The notes under the pieces: generated by a model
Database searches by the model: none
What the model was told of the DNA's origin: nothing
The model's input: the letters and a program-made list of their open reading frames with translations, nothing else
Program-made: the position numbers and the translations under genes
Assembly: GCA_051654865.1 (NCBI GenBank)
Contig: JBOFYV010000041.1
Location: forward strand, 1-64,000
Reading direction: 5' to 3'
Origin: JBOFOR01 sp051654865
GTDB lineage: Bacteria > Bacillota > Clostridia > Peptostreptococcales > Peptostreptococcaceae
Length of the DNA: 64,000 nucleotides
Shown here: positions 25,399 to 34,123 of the stretch, piece by piece
How the letters are laid out: each line of letters begins with the position of its first letter
Position numbering within the stretch: the stretch's first letter is position 1

Positions 25399-28300
25399 AT
25401 GAAACACAGAAAGTTTATATCATCTGCACTTGCTGCAATAATGTTATTTGGAGCAGCTCCAATGCACACATCACATGCAATACTTGATTCGGATATTGCT
25501 ATTCAAGAAAAGACAGGACAACCATTCTCATCTTATTGGTATCCAAATGAACTTTTAAATTGGAGTCCAGAAACTGATAAAGATGCAAAGTTTAACGTAG
25601 GTACTGTTGAACTTAAGGAACGAACAGAGGGAGAAGAACTTAAAAAATCTCAGGATGATGATGCTAAGGTTATATCACTTGCAATAGCAAATAAAACAAC
25701 AAGCTCTACACCATCTCAAGGAAGAGATGAGATAGAAGGATATAATTTTAGTTATTGGCAATACATAGATACATTAGTATCTTGGGGAGGATCTGCAGGA
25801 GAAGGACTTATAGTACCTCCAAGTGCTGACTTAATAGATGCAGCGCATACTAATGGTGTTCCAGTACTTGGAACAGTATTTTTCCCACCAGAAGTTTATG
25901 GAGGAAAGTTTGAATGGATGTATGAATTTTTACAAAAAGATTCTAATGGAAAGTTCCCAATGGCTCATAAACTAATAGAAGTAGCAGAGTTTTACAACTT
26001 TGAAGGGTGGTTTATAAACCAAGAAACAGGAGAAAGAACTTCTCAGTATTTAAATCCAGAGTTAGCTGATTTAATGAAAGAATTCTTAGCATATTTACAA
26101 GAAATTAAGCCTGAGAATATGGAAATAATATGGTATGACTCTATGATAGATGATGGTAGAGTTTTCTGGCAAAATCAATTAAATGAGTATAATAAAAACT
26201 TCTTAGGAGATAAAAAGAAACCGTTATCAGATGGGATGTTCTTAAACTTCTGGTGGACAAATGAGAAATACTCAGTAGTTGACCCTAATAATGCAGACAG
26301 TAGATTGCCTTACACTGTTAAAGGTGATGAACTAAAGAAATCTGGTGAATTAGCAAAGAAAATGGGAAGAGACAAATATGATTTATATGCAGGGGTAGAT
26401 GTGCAAGCAAATGGATACAATACACCTATAAAATGGAATTATTTATTCCCAGAAGGTAAAGATGCTAATACATCACTTGGATTATATTGTCCATCTTGGA
26501 CTTATGATACGTCTAAAACAGTTGAAGAATTCTTAGAAAAAGAAGAAAGATTCTGGGTAAATGAAACTGGAGATCCAAGAAATGAAAGTAACGAAAGTTG
26601 GAAAGGCATATCTAATAATATAGTAGAAAAAAGTCCAGTAACAGAACTTCCATTTGTAACTAACTTCTCTATGGGTAATGGTGAATTCTTCAATGTAGAT
26701 GGAAATCAAGTAAGTGATGATGAATGGAATCATAGAGGTATGATGGATGTAATGCCTACATATAGATGGGTAGTTGATAACAACAAAAATAAATTAGAAG
26801 CAGATATAGATTATAGTGAAGCATATTATGGAGGAAACTCAATATCACTTAAAGGAAATTTAACTAAAGGTGGAAAAACTAAGATAAAGCTATTTGCATC
26901 TGATGTAGAGCTAACTAACAAAAGTGAGATTAGTGTGAAATATAAAGAAGAAAATGGAGATTCTAATGTGAAGTTAGAGTTAATGTTTGATGATAAAGGA
27001 ACTAAAGTTATAGATTTAAATACATCTAAAGATGGAGAGTGGATAGAAGCTAGTGCATCTCTTTCTAAGTATAAAAAAGATGAAATAGAAGAAATATCTT
27101 TAATAGTAGAAGGAAATACAAATTCTGATTCATATAAGTTAAACTTAGGTCAATTAGCAATAACTGATTCTAATGATAATATGAAAGTTAAAAAGATTAA
27201 AAATATACAAGTTGAAGATTTCAAAGTAATAGACAACTATTATGGAAATGTTAGATTGACTTGGGATAGAGCTGGAGAAGATGTAAGTCATTATGAAATA
27301 TACATGGAAGATGGTCAAGGAAATAGAGAGTTAGTTGGAGCAACTCCTACTAATGCATTCTTTGTAAATGATATAGAAAGAGAGCTTACAGTAGATACAA
27401 AAACTAACTTTATAATAAAGCCTGTAAGTAATGTATTTGAAACTAATGAAAAGCACGAAGCAAGAATAACTGTAGATTGGCCAGAACTTGAAACTCCAAA
27501 AGCAAACTTTGAAATGAGTGAACCAATAATAGCTCCTGGAAAAGCTATAACATTAACTGATAAATCTTTAGCAGGTCAAGATGTAAAATGGAAAATAGAA
27601 GGACTTCATAAAAATGAAGAATTAGCAGGAGAAGAAGTAACCGTTAATTTTGATAAACCAGGAGTATACTCTGTAACTCAAATAGTATCAAACCCTGCAG
27701 GTGAAACTATAAATCATAAAGAAGATTTTATAGTGGTAAGTAGCCAAGCAAGTGAAGGTCTTCAGAATCTTGCCTTAAATAAAGAAGCAAAGGCTAATGC
27801 TCAGGTTAATGATGGTGAAGGAGCGAAATATGCTTTTGATGGAAAATTAAATAGTAAGTGGTGTGCATTTGGACAAACAGGCAACTGGATAGAAGTTGAT
27901 TTAGGCAAAGAAGTAGTTGTAAAGGAATTAAGGATGAGTAATGCACAGGCTGGTGGAGAAGCTGCTAGTATGAATACCTCAGAGTATACTATTGAAGTAA
28001 GTAATGATGGAACTATTTGGAAAGAACTAAAAGATGTCAAAGGAAATACAAATGCAGTATCTAGAGATGATTTAAATTATGAACTTGCTAGATATGTTAG
28101 AGTTAAGATAAATAAGTCAGAGCAAGGTAGTGGTGGAGCTACTAGAATTTATGAAATAGAAGTTTTAGGTCTTGATTCGAATAAGGTTACTGTAATAGAT
28201 AATAAAGAAAGTCTATATGATTTAAATGATACTGTTAAAAATATTGAAGAACAATATAAAGCTTTAGGTGTTGAAAATACTGAATTTGAAGCGGTTTTAA

Positions 28301-28404
28301 GTGAAGTTAAGAACGTTATTGATGTTGTAGAAGTGGAAGTAGAAGAGATAGCTAAGGCAAAAGAACATTTATTAAATGCTTTTGATGAAATAAAAAATAA
28401 ATAA
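25399..28404 (+). CDS. Secreted GH85 endo-beta-N-acetylglucosaminidase with CBM32-like domain
   Basis: This is a 1001-residue secreted ENGase (EC 3.2.1.96 type) that cuts between the two core GlcNAc residues of N-glycans and frees the glycan from the protein. Residues 1-27 form a signal peptide. The GH85 barrel covers about 80-400, with the catalytic Asn-Glu pair N207/E209 in FINQETGE. A beta-sandwich and a fibronectin/Ig-like stretch follow, then a PKD-like domain (about 697-780), an F5/8 type C (CBM32-like) sugar-binding domain (about 790-925) and a helical tail like a FIVAR module. There is no LPXTG or lipobox, so it should be released. ATG 25399 follows AAGGGGG; the in-frame TTG at 25363 would put extra residues before the signal peptide. 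A c-di-GMP riboswitch controls it. Confidence 0.94.
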   Translation: MKHRKFISSALAAIMLFGAAPMHTSHAILDSDIAIQEKTGQPFSSYWYPNELLNWSPETDKDAKFNVGTVELKERTEGEELKKSQDDDAKVISLAIANKTTSSTPSQGRDEIEGYNFSYWQYIDTLVSWGGSAGEGLIVPPSADLIDAAHTNGVPVLGTVFFPPEVYGGKFEWMYEFLQKDSNGKFPMAHKLIEVAEFYNFEGWFINQETGERTSQYLNPELADLMKEFLAYLQEIKPENMEIIWYDSMIDDGRVFWQNQLNEYNKNFLGDKKKPLSDGMFLNFWWTNEKYSVVDPNNADSRLPYTVKGDELKKSGELAKKMGRDKYDLYAGVDVQANGYNTPIKWNYLFPEGKDANTSLGLYCPSWTYDTSKTVEEFLEKEERFWVNETGDPRNESNESWKGISNNIVEKSPVTELPFVTNFSMGNGEFFNVDGNQVSDDEWNHRGMMDVMPTYRWVVDNNKNKLEADIDYSEAYYGGNSISLKGNLTKGGKTKIKLFASDVELTNKSEISVKYKEENGDSNVKLELMFDDKGTKVIDLNTSKDGEWIEASASLSKYKKDEIEEISLIVEGNTNSDSYKLNLGQLAITDSNDNMKVKKIKNIQVEDFKVIDNYYGNVRLTWDRAGEDVSHYEIYMEDGQGNRELVGATPTNAFFVNDIERELTVDTKTNFIIKPVSNVFETNEKHEARITVDWPELETPKANFEMSEPIIAPGKAITLTDKSLAGQDVKWKIEGLHKNEELAGEEVTVNFDKPGVYSVTQIVSNPAGETINHKEDFIVVSSQASEGLQNLALNKEAKANAQVNDGEGAKYAFDGKLNSKWCAFGQTGNWIEVDLGKEVVVKELRMSNAQAGGEAASMNTSEYTIEVSNDGTIWKELKDVKGNTNAVSRDDLNYELARYVRVKINKSEQGSGGATRIYEIEVLGLDSNKVTVIDNKESLYDLNDTVKNIEEQYKALGVENTEFEAVLSEVKNVIDVVEVEVEEIAKAKEHLLNAFDEIKNK

Positions 28405-28419
28405 TATTAGTATATAGCT

Positions 28420-28462
28420 AGAGTATTTCTTATAATTTTTCTTATAAGAAATACTCTTTAAT
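28420..28462 (+). terminator. Terminator after GH85 gene
   Basis: AGAGTATTTCTTATAA and TTATAAGAAATACTCT form a perfect 16-bp stem with a 6-nt loop, then a T-rich tail. Confidence 0.88.
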
Positions 28463-28497
28463 TTTATAGTGAAATTAAACTGATATCAAATAATAAT

Positions 28498-28506
28498 TGG
28501 TATAAT
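28498..28506 (+). promoter_or_regulatory. Extended -10 promoter of AraC-type regulator
   Basis: TGGTATAAT gives a perfect -10 with a TGn extension, about 40 nt before the start codon. No good -35 is visible. Confidence 0.6.
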
Positions 28507-28546
28507 GAAATAGACAAACATAAATGGTGGAGGGAGTAATTATTAA

Positions 28547-29359
28547 ATGATAAAAGAACTTGACTTTAATGATTATTGTATTGATGAAACTAAGTTGTAC
28601 ATAGCTGATTTGAGGTTATTTAAAGGAAAGTATACAACTGAACACAATCATAATTTTTATGAAATGTTTATTGTATTAAACGGTAAATTTAAGCATCTAG
28701 TAAATGGTAAAGATGAGTTATTAAAAAGTAGAGACCTTAAGATAATAAAGCCACAAGATAGTCATTACTTTATAGGGGATGAAGATATAAATATACTTAG
28801 AAATATAGCAATAGAAAAGAGTTATTTTGAGAAACTAATTTCAAACTTGAATAAAGATATAAATACACAAAATAAGTTGAATATAAGCGAAGTTATATAT
28901 CAAAATTATATATACAAAACAGATATAATAATGTCTAAAAGTTATAATGAAACAAATTATATATTAGAAAGCCTTATTACTGACATAATTATTGAAATAA
29001 ATATGAATAAGAACGATATTAATAATATACCAAAATGGTTAGAAATTGCATGTTTAGAGATGAGCAATAAAGAAAACTTTATCAAAGGATTAGATAGATT
29101 TATAGAAATAAGTGGAGTATCTCAAGAACATTTAACTAGAGAATTAAAGAAATATTATAATGTTACACCGACACAATTTATAAATAATCTAAGGATAGTG
29201 GAAGTATCTAATATGCTAAAATATAGTGATATAAGTATAATAGATATAGCCCTTGATTATGGATTTGACAACATTAGTTATTTCAATAGACTATTCAAGA
29301 AAAAATTTAATGTAACACCAAGTATATATAGAAAAAATAATAAAGAATTTTTTTTGTAA
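28547..29359 (+). CDS. AraC-family transcriptional regulator, cupin sensor
   Basis: This is a 270-residue cytoplasmic regulator. An N-terminal cupin-like sugar-sensing domain (about 20-90, EHNHNFYEMFIVLNG) precedes a helical linker and the two AraC helix-turn-helix motifs (about 175-268). The end reads GFDNISYFNRLFKKKFNVTPSIYRK, the family signature. It is a single gene between the GH85 terminator and the glycyl radical enzyme operon, transcribed in the same direction. The likely target is the glycyl radical operon, the GH85/GH1 genes or both. ATG 28547 has GGAGGGAG upstream with a rather long spacing of about 10 nt. Confidence 0.92.
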   Translation: MIKELDFNDYCIDETKLYIADLRLFKGKYTTEHNHNFYEMFIVLNGKFKHLVNGKDELLKSRDLKIIKPQDSHYFIGDEDINILRNIAIEKSYFEKLISNLNKDINTQNKLNISEVIYQNYIYKTDIIMSKSYNETNYILESLITDIIIEINMNKNDINNIPKWLEIACLEMSNKENFIKGLDRFIEISGVSQEHLTRELKKYYNVTPTQFINNLRIVEVSNMLKYSDISIIDIALDYGFDNISYFNRLFKKKFNVTPSIYRKNNKEFFL

Positions 29360-29472
29360 GTAAAATATCAATATAGTACATATATAATCAACATACCGTT
29401 AGAAGTTAGTTATTAAATTTAATAAAATTGTATTAAAGTGCTAACTAAAACTAATTTGTTGGGGGAATAAAA

Positions 29473-31740
29473 ATGAATCAAAATAGAAGATTATTTGAAA
29501 GGGAGTTGCAATTTACTAATAAATATAGAGCGTTTTATAAGGGTGATAAATCAATCTTAGAAGCAGAATGTCTAAAGGTACAAATACCTAATACTTTAGG
29601 AAAAATAGAAGACAAAGATTTATTTGCGGGAAGGTTTTTAAATACACAAATAGGAATATATCCATTAATGCTGGGAGGAGGAACATCTGATGGCATTGAT
29701 AGAACTTGTTATTGTGTAGATTTTAATAATTGCTATAAGATATTAGAACAAATAAAAATAAGTACAGAATATGATGATGAGTATATAACTGAAGTTAGTG
29801 AAGCTATAAGTTTTTGGGAAGGAAAAGACACTAACACAAAAGTAAGAAATGATTTTACTGATGAGATGAGAAAAGCTCTTACAGGGGATGATTATGTACA
29901 TGAAATAGGAGCGGCATATCCTTTATATAGAATAGCAGGAGCTCACTTGGATTATAAAAAGCTTACAACATATGGATTAAATGGACTTATTGAGATTATA
30001 AATTCTAAGATTAACAATACAAATGAAGAAAAAGCTATAAATTTATATAATTCAATGATTGAAGTTTTAAATACTCTAAAAGATGTATGTGAAACATATA
30101 AAATTCATACAAAGGAAGTGATGAGTGATTGTAAAGATGAAATAAGATTAAAAGAGTTAGCTACTATATATAATTCATTAAACAATATAAAGGAAAATAA
30201 ACCAAATACACTTCATGAAGCTATTCAGTTAATTAACATATATGCTAATGCATCTTGTGCAACTGAATTAGGAAGAATTGACACCTATCTAGGGGATTTT
30301 TACGTTAATGATATAGAAAATAATACAATAACTAGAGAAGAAGCTATAAAATACGTAGACTCATTCTTTAATTTAATAGAGTCAAATTTATGCAGAGACA
30401 GTAGAGCTATAGTAGGTGGATTTGGAAGAGATAATGAGAAAAATGCAGATGAATTTGCATTAATTACATTAGAAGTAGTAGATAAAAGGATGATGTCATT
30501 ACCACAACTTAGTTTAAGATATTATAAAGGTATGGATGAAAGAGTATACAATAGATCTCTAGATGTGTTAGGTAGTGGAAGGACTTTTCCGATACTCTAT
30601 AATGACGATGTAAATGTTAAATCAGTTATGAAGGCAATGGATGTAGACTATGAAACCGCATGTCAATATGGATTTTTTGGTTGTGGTGAATATATGTTAG
30701 CGAGTAAAAGCATAGGAACACCAAATACTTTAATAAATATGCCTAAAATATTAGAAGTTACATTAAATAATGGAATTGACCCCCTAACTAAAAAAGAGAT
30801 AGGACTTAAAACAGGAGAAATAAATGATGATTTATCATTTGAACAGCTATTTGAGATGTATAAAAAACAGGCTAATTATTTTGTTGATAACTGTGGTAAG
30901 TTTCAAGAATTAGTTTATGATAAATGTAATCAAGAAAGCTCGTTTTTGTTATTTAGCATACTTTATGATGATTGTATAGAAAAAGGTAGGGCATTGTTTG
31001 ATGGTGGATTACAACATTTAGGTGGAACACTAGAAACATATGGAAATATAACTGTAGCAGATAGTTTTACAGCTATTAAACAAATAGTTTATGATAGAAA
31101 AGAATTTGCATTAACTCAATTAGTAAAAATGATTAACAAAAACTTTGAGGGTTATGATAGGGAAAGAATGATGCTAATAAATGCAGATAAGTACGGCAAT
31201 GACTATGATGAATCAGATAATATATCTATTATGGTACATGAACATATTTGTAACAGTATAAGAAATCAAAGAGATAAAACAAGATTAGACTCTTTATTAG
31301 TAGTTATGATAAATAACAATATGAATATATTATTAGGAAAATCAACAGGAGCAACACCAGATGGAAGGCTAGCTAAAGAAGGTTTATCAAATGGAAATGG
31401 TGCATATCCTGGTATGGACAAAGAAGGAATTACAGCACTTATGAATTCATTAGTAAAGTTAGATACATCTATACATGCAGGAGCTAATCATAATCTTAAA
31501 TTTTCAAAGCATTTATTTAATGAAAATAGAGATTTGATGAAGATATTACTTCAAACTTATTTTGATAATGGTGGGCAACAAACTAATATATCTGTAGTTA
31601 ATCAAGATGAGTTAGAAGATGCTATTAAAAACCCAGAAAAACATCAAAATTTAGTAGTTCGTGTAGGTGGTTTTACAGCTAAGTTTATAGACTTAGATAA
31701 AGAGACTCAATTAGAAATGATTAAGCGTACTGCATATTAA
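29473..31740 (+). CDS. Glycyl radical enzyme of unknown substrate (PFL2/dehydratase-like)
   Basis: This is a 755-residue glycyl radical enzyme. The radical-bearing glycine is G733 in VRVGGFTA (family consensus RVxGY, here Phe replaces Tyr). The active-site thiyl cysteine is C404 in FFGCGEYM, followed two residues later by E406, as in GCxE lyases and dehydratases. The Cys-Cys pair of true pyruvate formate-lyase is absent. The length is shorter than choline or glycerol dehydratase relatives (about 790-850). Related reactions include C-O, C-N and C-S eliminations and decarboxylations. The usual GCVE is GCGE here, which may mark a separate subgroup. No aldehyde dehydrogenase, microcompartment or transporter lies beside it. 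The start follows TTGGGGGA. Confidence 0.9.
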   Translation: MNQNRRLFERELQFTNKYRAFYKGDKSILEAECLKVQIPNTLGKIEDKDLFAGRFLNTQIGIYPLMLGGGTSDGIDRTCYCVDFNNCYKILEQIKISTEYDDEYITEVSEAISFWEGKDTNTKVRNDFTDEMRKALTGDDYVHEIGAAYPLYRIAGAHLDYKKLTTYGLNGLIEIINSKINNTNEEKAINLYNSMIEVLNTLKDVCETYKIHTKEVMSDCKDEIRLKELATIYNSLNNIKENKPNTLHEAIQLINIYANASCATELGRIDTYLGDFYVNDIENNTITREEAIKYVDSFFNLIESNLCRDSRAIVGGFGRDNEKNADEFALITLEVVDKRMMSLPQLSLRYYKGMDERVYNRSLDVLGSGRTFPILYNDDVNVKSVMKAMDVDYETACQYGFFGCGEYMLASKSIGTPNTLINMPKILEVTLNNGIDPLTKKEIGLKTGEINDDLSFEQLFEMYKKQANYFVDNCGKFQELVYDKCNQESSFLLFSILYDDCIEKGRALFDGGLQHLGGTLETYGNITVADSFTAIKQIVYDRKEFALTQLVKMINKNFEGYDRERMMLINADKYGNDYDESDNISIMVHEHICNSIRNQRDKTRLDSLLVVMINNNMNILLGKSTGATPDGRLAKEGLSNGNGAYPGMDKEGITALMNSLVKLDTSIHAGANHNLKFSKHLFNENRDLMKILLQTYFDNGGQQTNISVVNQDELEDAIKNPEKHQNLVVRVGGFTAKFIDLDKETQLEMIKRTAY

Positions 31741-31750
31741 GGAGATAGAG

Positions 31751-32647
31751 ATGAGTAGTTTAGTAATTGATATCCATAGATGTTCAGTATACGATGGTCC
31801 GGGAATTAGAACTACAGTATTTTTAAAAGGATGCCCTTTAAGATGTAGGTGGTGTCATAATCCAGAATCATTAAGCTTTAATAAACAATTATCATTTAAT
31901 GAATCTAGTTGTGAAAATTGCTTAGTTTGTATAAGTGTATGTAAAAACAATGTTCACTTTGAATATGAAGGACGCCATAAGGTAGATTTTAATAAATGTA
32001 ATCATTGTGGAAATTGCATTAAAGTATGTAATAAAAAATCATTAAGTATAATAGGTAAAGAAATGTCAATTAGTGAGATTGTTAATATTATAAAAAAAGA
32101 CATTACTTTTTATAATAGCTCAGGAGGAGGAGTTACTATATCAGGAGGAGAAGTATTAAGTAATAGTAAATTTGCCAGAGAAGTATTAAAAGAATGTAAG
32201 AGGTATAATATTAATACTTGTATAGAAACTAGTGGTTTTGGTAAGCGTGAATCCATAGACCGCTTAATTGAATATGTGGATTTAGTCTTATTTGATTATA
32301 AAATCTCACAGGAAAAAGAGCATAAAATGTACATAGGAGTATCTAATAATATTATATTAAAAAATTTAGATTACATATATAACCTAAATAAAAAAATAAT
32401 ATTAAGATGTCCTGTAATACCAGGAGTAAATAATAATAAAGAACATTTTGATGCTATAAATAAGTTAATAGATAAATACCCCAATATAGAAAAAGTTGAA
32501 TTACTTTCATATCATAATTTAGGAATTAATAAAAGTAAAAATATAGGATATAAAGATAACAATATATATAAAATACCAACTGAAGATGATAAAAAGCTGT
32601 GGAGTAAGTTTTTTAAAGAAAATATGGATAAGATAACAATATCTTAA
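31751..32647 (+). CDS. Glycyl radical enzyme activase (radical SAM)
   Basis: This is a 298-residue radical SAM enzyme that would install the glycyl radical on its neighbour, using S-adenosylmethionine and a reduced [4Fe-4S] cluster. The site-differentiated cluster motif is C28, C32 and C35 in GCPLRCRWCHNPES. Between it and the barrel is a two-cluster ferredoxin insert (CENCLVCISVC and CNHCGNCIKVC), the hallmark of activases of non-PFL glycyl radical enzymes. The SAM-binding GGE motif reads ISGGEVL. It starts 10 nt after the enzyme gene, with GGAGATAGAG in the gap, so the two are co-expressed. The pairing makes the radical function of the upstream gene credible. Confidence 0.95.
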   Translation: MSSLVIDIHRCSVYDGPGIRTTVFLKGCPLRCRWCHNPESLSFNKQLSFNESSCENCLVCISVCKNNVHFEYEGRHKVDFNKCNHCGNCIKVCNKKSLSIIGKEMSISEIVNIIKKDITFYNSSGGGVTISGGEVLSNSKFAREVLKECKRYNINTCIETSGFGKRESIDRLIEYVDLVLFDYKISQEKEHKMYIGVSNNIILKNLDYIYNLNKKIILRCPVIPGVNNNKEHFDAINKLIDKYPNIEKVELLSYHNLGINKSKNIGYKDNNIYKIPTEDDKKLWSKFFKENMDKITIS

Positions 32648-32671
32648 CTATTTATAAAAAGAGGGGGATAT

Positions 32672-33445
32672 ATGAGAATAGCAACATTTAATATAAGATA
32701 CGATAATATATATGATAAAGAAAATTCATGGGAAGACAGAAGAAATAATGTTTGTAACTTAATAAAATCATATGAGTGGGATGTATTTGGTTTACAAGAA
32801 GTGCTAAAGCATCAACTAAGTTATGTACAAGAGAAGTTATCAAAATATAGCTATGTAGGAGTAGGGAGAGAAGATGGAATAGAAAATGGAGAGTTTGCAC
32901 CTATATTTTACAAAAAAGATAAATTTGAATTATTAGATAGTAATACATTTTGGCTATCTAATACACCAAATATACCTTCAAAATCATGGAATAGTGCATG
33001 TGTTAGAATTTGTACATATGCAAAGTTATTAGAAAAATCAACTAATAAAGAGTTTATTTTAATGAATACACATTTTGATCACGAAAGTGAAATAGCAAGG
33101 TATGAGTCAGCTAAGTTAATAACGCACAAAATTAAAGAAATGAAAAAAAATATAGGTATTATAATAATGGGTGATTTTAACTCATGTAAAACAGAAAGAT
33201 GTTATCGTACAATTAATGAAAAATTTGATCATGTGCGTGATATAAGTAAAGAAGCACCATATGGACCAAAAGGAACATTCAATGAATTTAGATTTGATGT
33301 TAGCTGGAATGAGTTAGAAGAAATTGATCATATATTTGTAAATGATAATATAGATATATTAAATGTTAGAACATTAACGGATAGCATAAACGAAAAATAT
33401 TTATCCGATCATTTCCCAATTATGTCGGATATAAATCTGATATAA
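32672..33445 (+). CDS. Endonuclease/exonuclease/phosphatase-fold protein
   Basis: This is a 257-residue EEP-fold hydrolase without a signal peptide. The metal and catalytic motifs are in order: ATFNIRYDN (N7), LQEV (E42 region), NTHFDHE, MGDFNSC and the terminal SDHFPI. This particular group, with FWLS.TP..PSK.W, is common in carbohydrate loci of gut bacteria and is more likely a phosphatase or phosphodiesterase than a nuclease. It follows the activase after 24 nt with an AGAGGGGG ribosome site and closes the operon. Its partner reaction with the glycyl radical enzyme could be dephosphorylation of a sugar phosphate, which is inference. Confidence 0.85.
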   Translation: MRIATFNIRYDNIYDKENSWEDRRNNVCNLIKSYEWDVFGLQEVLKHQLSYVQEKLSKYSYVGVGREDGIENGEFAPIFYKKDKFELLDSNTFWLSNTPNIPSKSWNSACVRICTYAKLLEKSTNKEFILMNTHFDHESEIARYESAKLITHKIKEMKKNIGIIIMGDFNSCKTERCYRTINEKFDHVRDISKEAPYGPKGTFNEFRFDVSWNELEEIDHIFVNDNIDILNVRTLTDSINEKYLSDHFPIMSDINLI

Positions 33446-33474
33446 AAGTAAATAATATAGTTGTTTTAATAAAA

Positions 33475-33531
33475 ATAACCTGCTTAGGATGGATTCGTTG
33501 TTACTTCCATTTGACTAAAGCAGGTTATCTT
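33475..33531. terminator. Bidirectional terminator between EEP gene and [2Fe-2S] gene
   Basis: ATAACCTGCTT pairs with AAGCAGGTTAT, and an inner ATGGA/TCCAT stem lies within the loop. A-rich left and T-rich right flanks suit both convergent genes. Confidence 0.8.
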
Positions 33532-33852
33532 TTATCTTCCTAAATCGATTACATTTTGAACTAATTTTTTACATCTACCACAACCAGAACCAGCACCAGT
33601 TACTTCAGCTACTTTATCGGTAGTATCAGCACCATTTTTAACAGCACTAACAACATCTTCTAAAGAAACATTTTTACACCCACATACAGAGGCTAATATT
33701 TTTTCGATATCGCTAGCACATCTACCACAACCAGTAGCAGCTCCAGTCATTTCCTTTATTTCATCTAAAGTACGGGCTCCTTTTACCATAGCCATTCTAA
33801 TGTCTAAGTAGCTAACTTGTTTACAGTTACATATTATTTTATTTGCAGCCAT
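33532..33852 (-). CDS. Tandem BFD-type [2Fe-2S] protein
   Basis: This is a 106-residue protein made of two repeats of the BFD/NifU-middle-type [2Fe-2S] domain. Repeat one has C8-x-C10 and C42-x-x-C45 (TGAATGCGRC). Repeat two has C57-x-C59 and C91-x-x-C94 (TGAGSGCGRC). Each set of four cysteines can hold one cluster. Single domains of this type serve as bacterioferritin-associated ferredoxin or as modules of larger reductases. A stand-alone duplicated form has no certain role; electron transfer or iron-cluster storage are options. The start at 33852 is preferred because AAGGAG lies 7 nt upstream on the minus strand, whereas an in-frame ATG at 33894 has no such site. Confidence 0.88.
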   Translation of the reverse strand: MAANKIICNCKQVSYLDIRMAMVKGARTLDEIKEMTGAATGCGRCASDIEKILASVCGCKNVSLEDVVSAVKNGADTTDKVAEVTGAGSGCGRCKKLVQNVIDLGR

Positions 33853-34123
33853 TTTAATCTCCTTAAAAATATTGTTTATTATATTGTCTAACAATACCCA
33901 TTAAATATACAGATTAAACTAAATATATAATAAAAATATTATGGATTATTTTAATTTATAGAATAGATAATAGTTATATTTATCAAGTTATATAACAATA
34001 TGGGAAAATATATACATATATATTGTAAAATAGACTAAAGTATTGTATAAAAGATAATAATAATTATGATATAATAAAATTTATGAAAAAATAAGATGAT
34101 TACATAAGGATGGTGCATAATAG

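Noticed and set aside
29410..29425. Perfect 16-bp palindrome TTATTAAATTTAATAA before the glycyl radical enzyme gene
   Set aside because: It is pure A/T in an AT-rich genome, so chance is a sufficient explanation, although an AraC operator nearby (AGTTAG...CTAACT) cannot be excluded.
29473..31740. Annotation as pyruvate formate-lyase
   Set aside because: The Cys-Cys active-site pair is missing and the partner activase has the two-ferredoxin insert of other glycyl radical systems.
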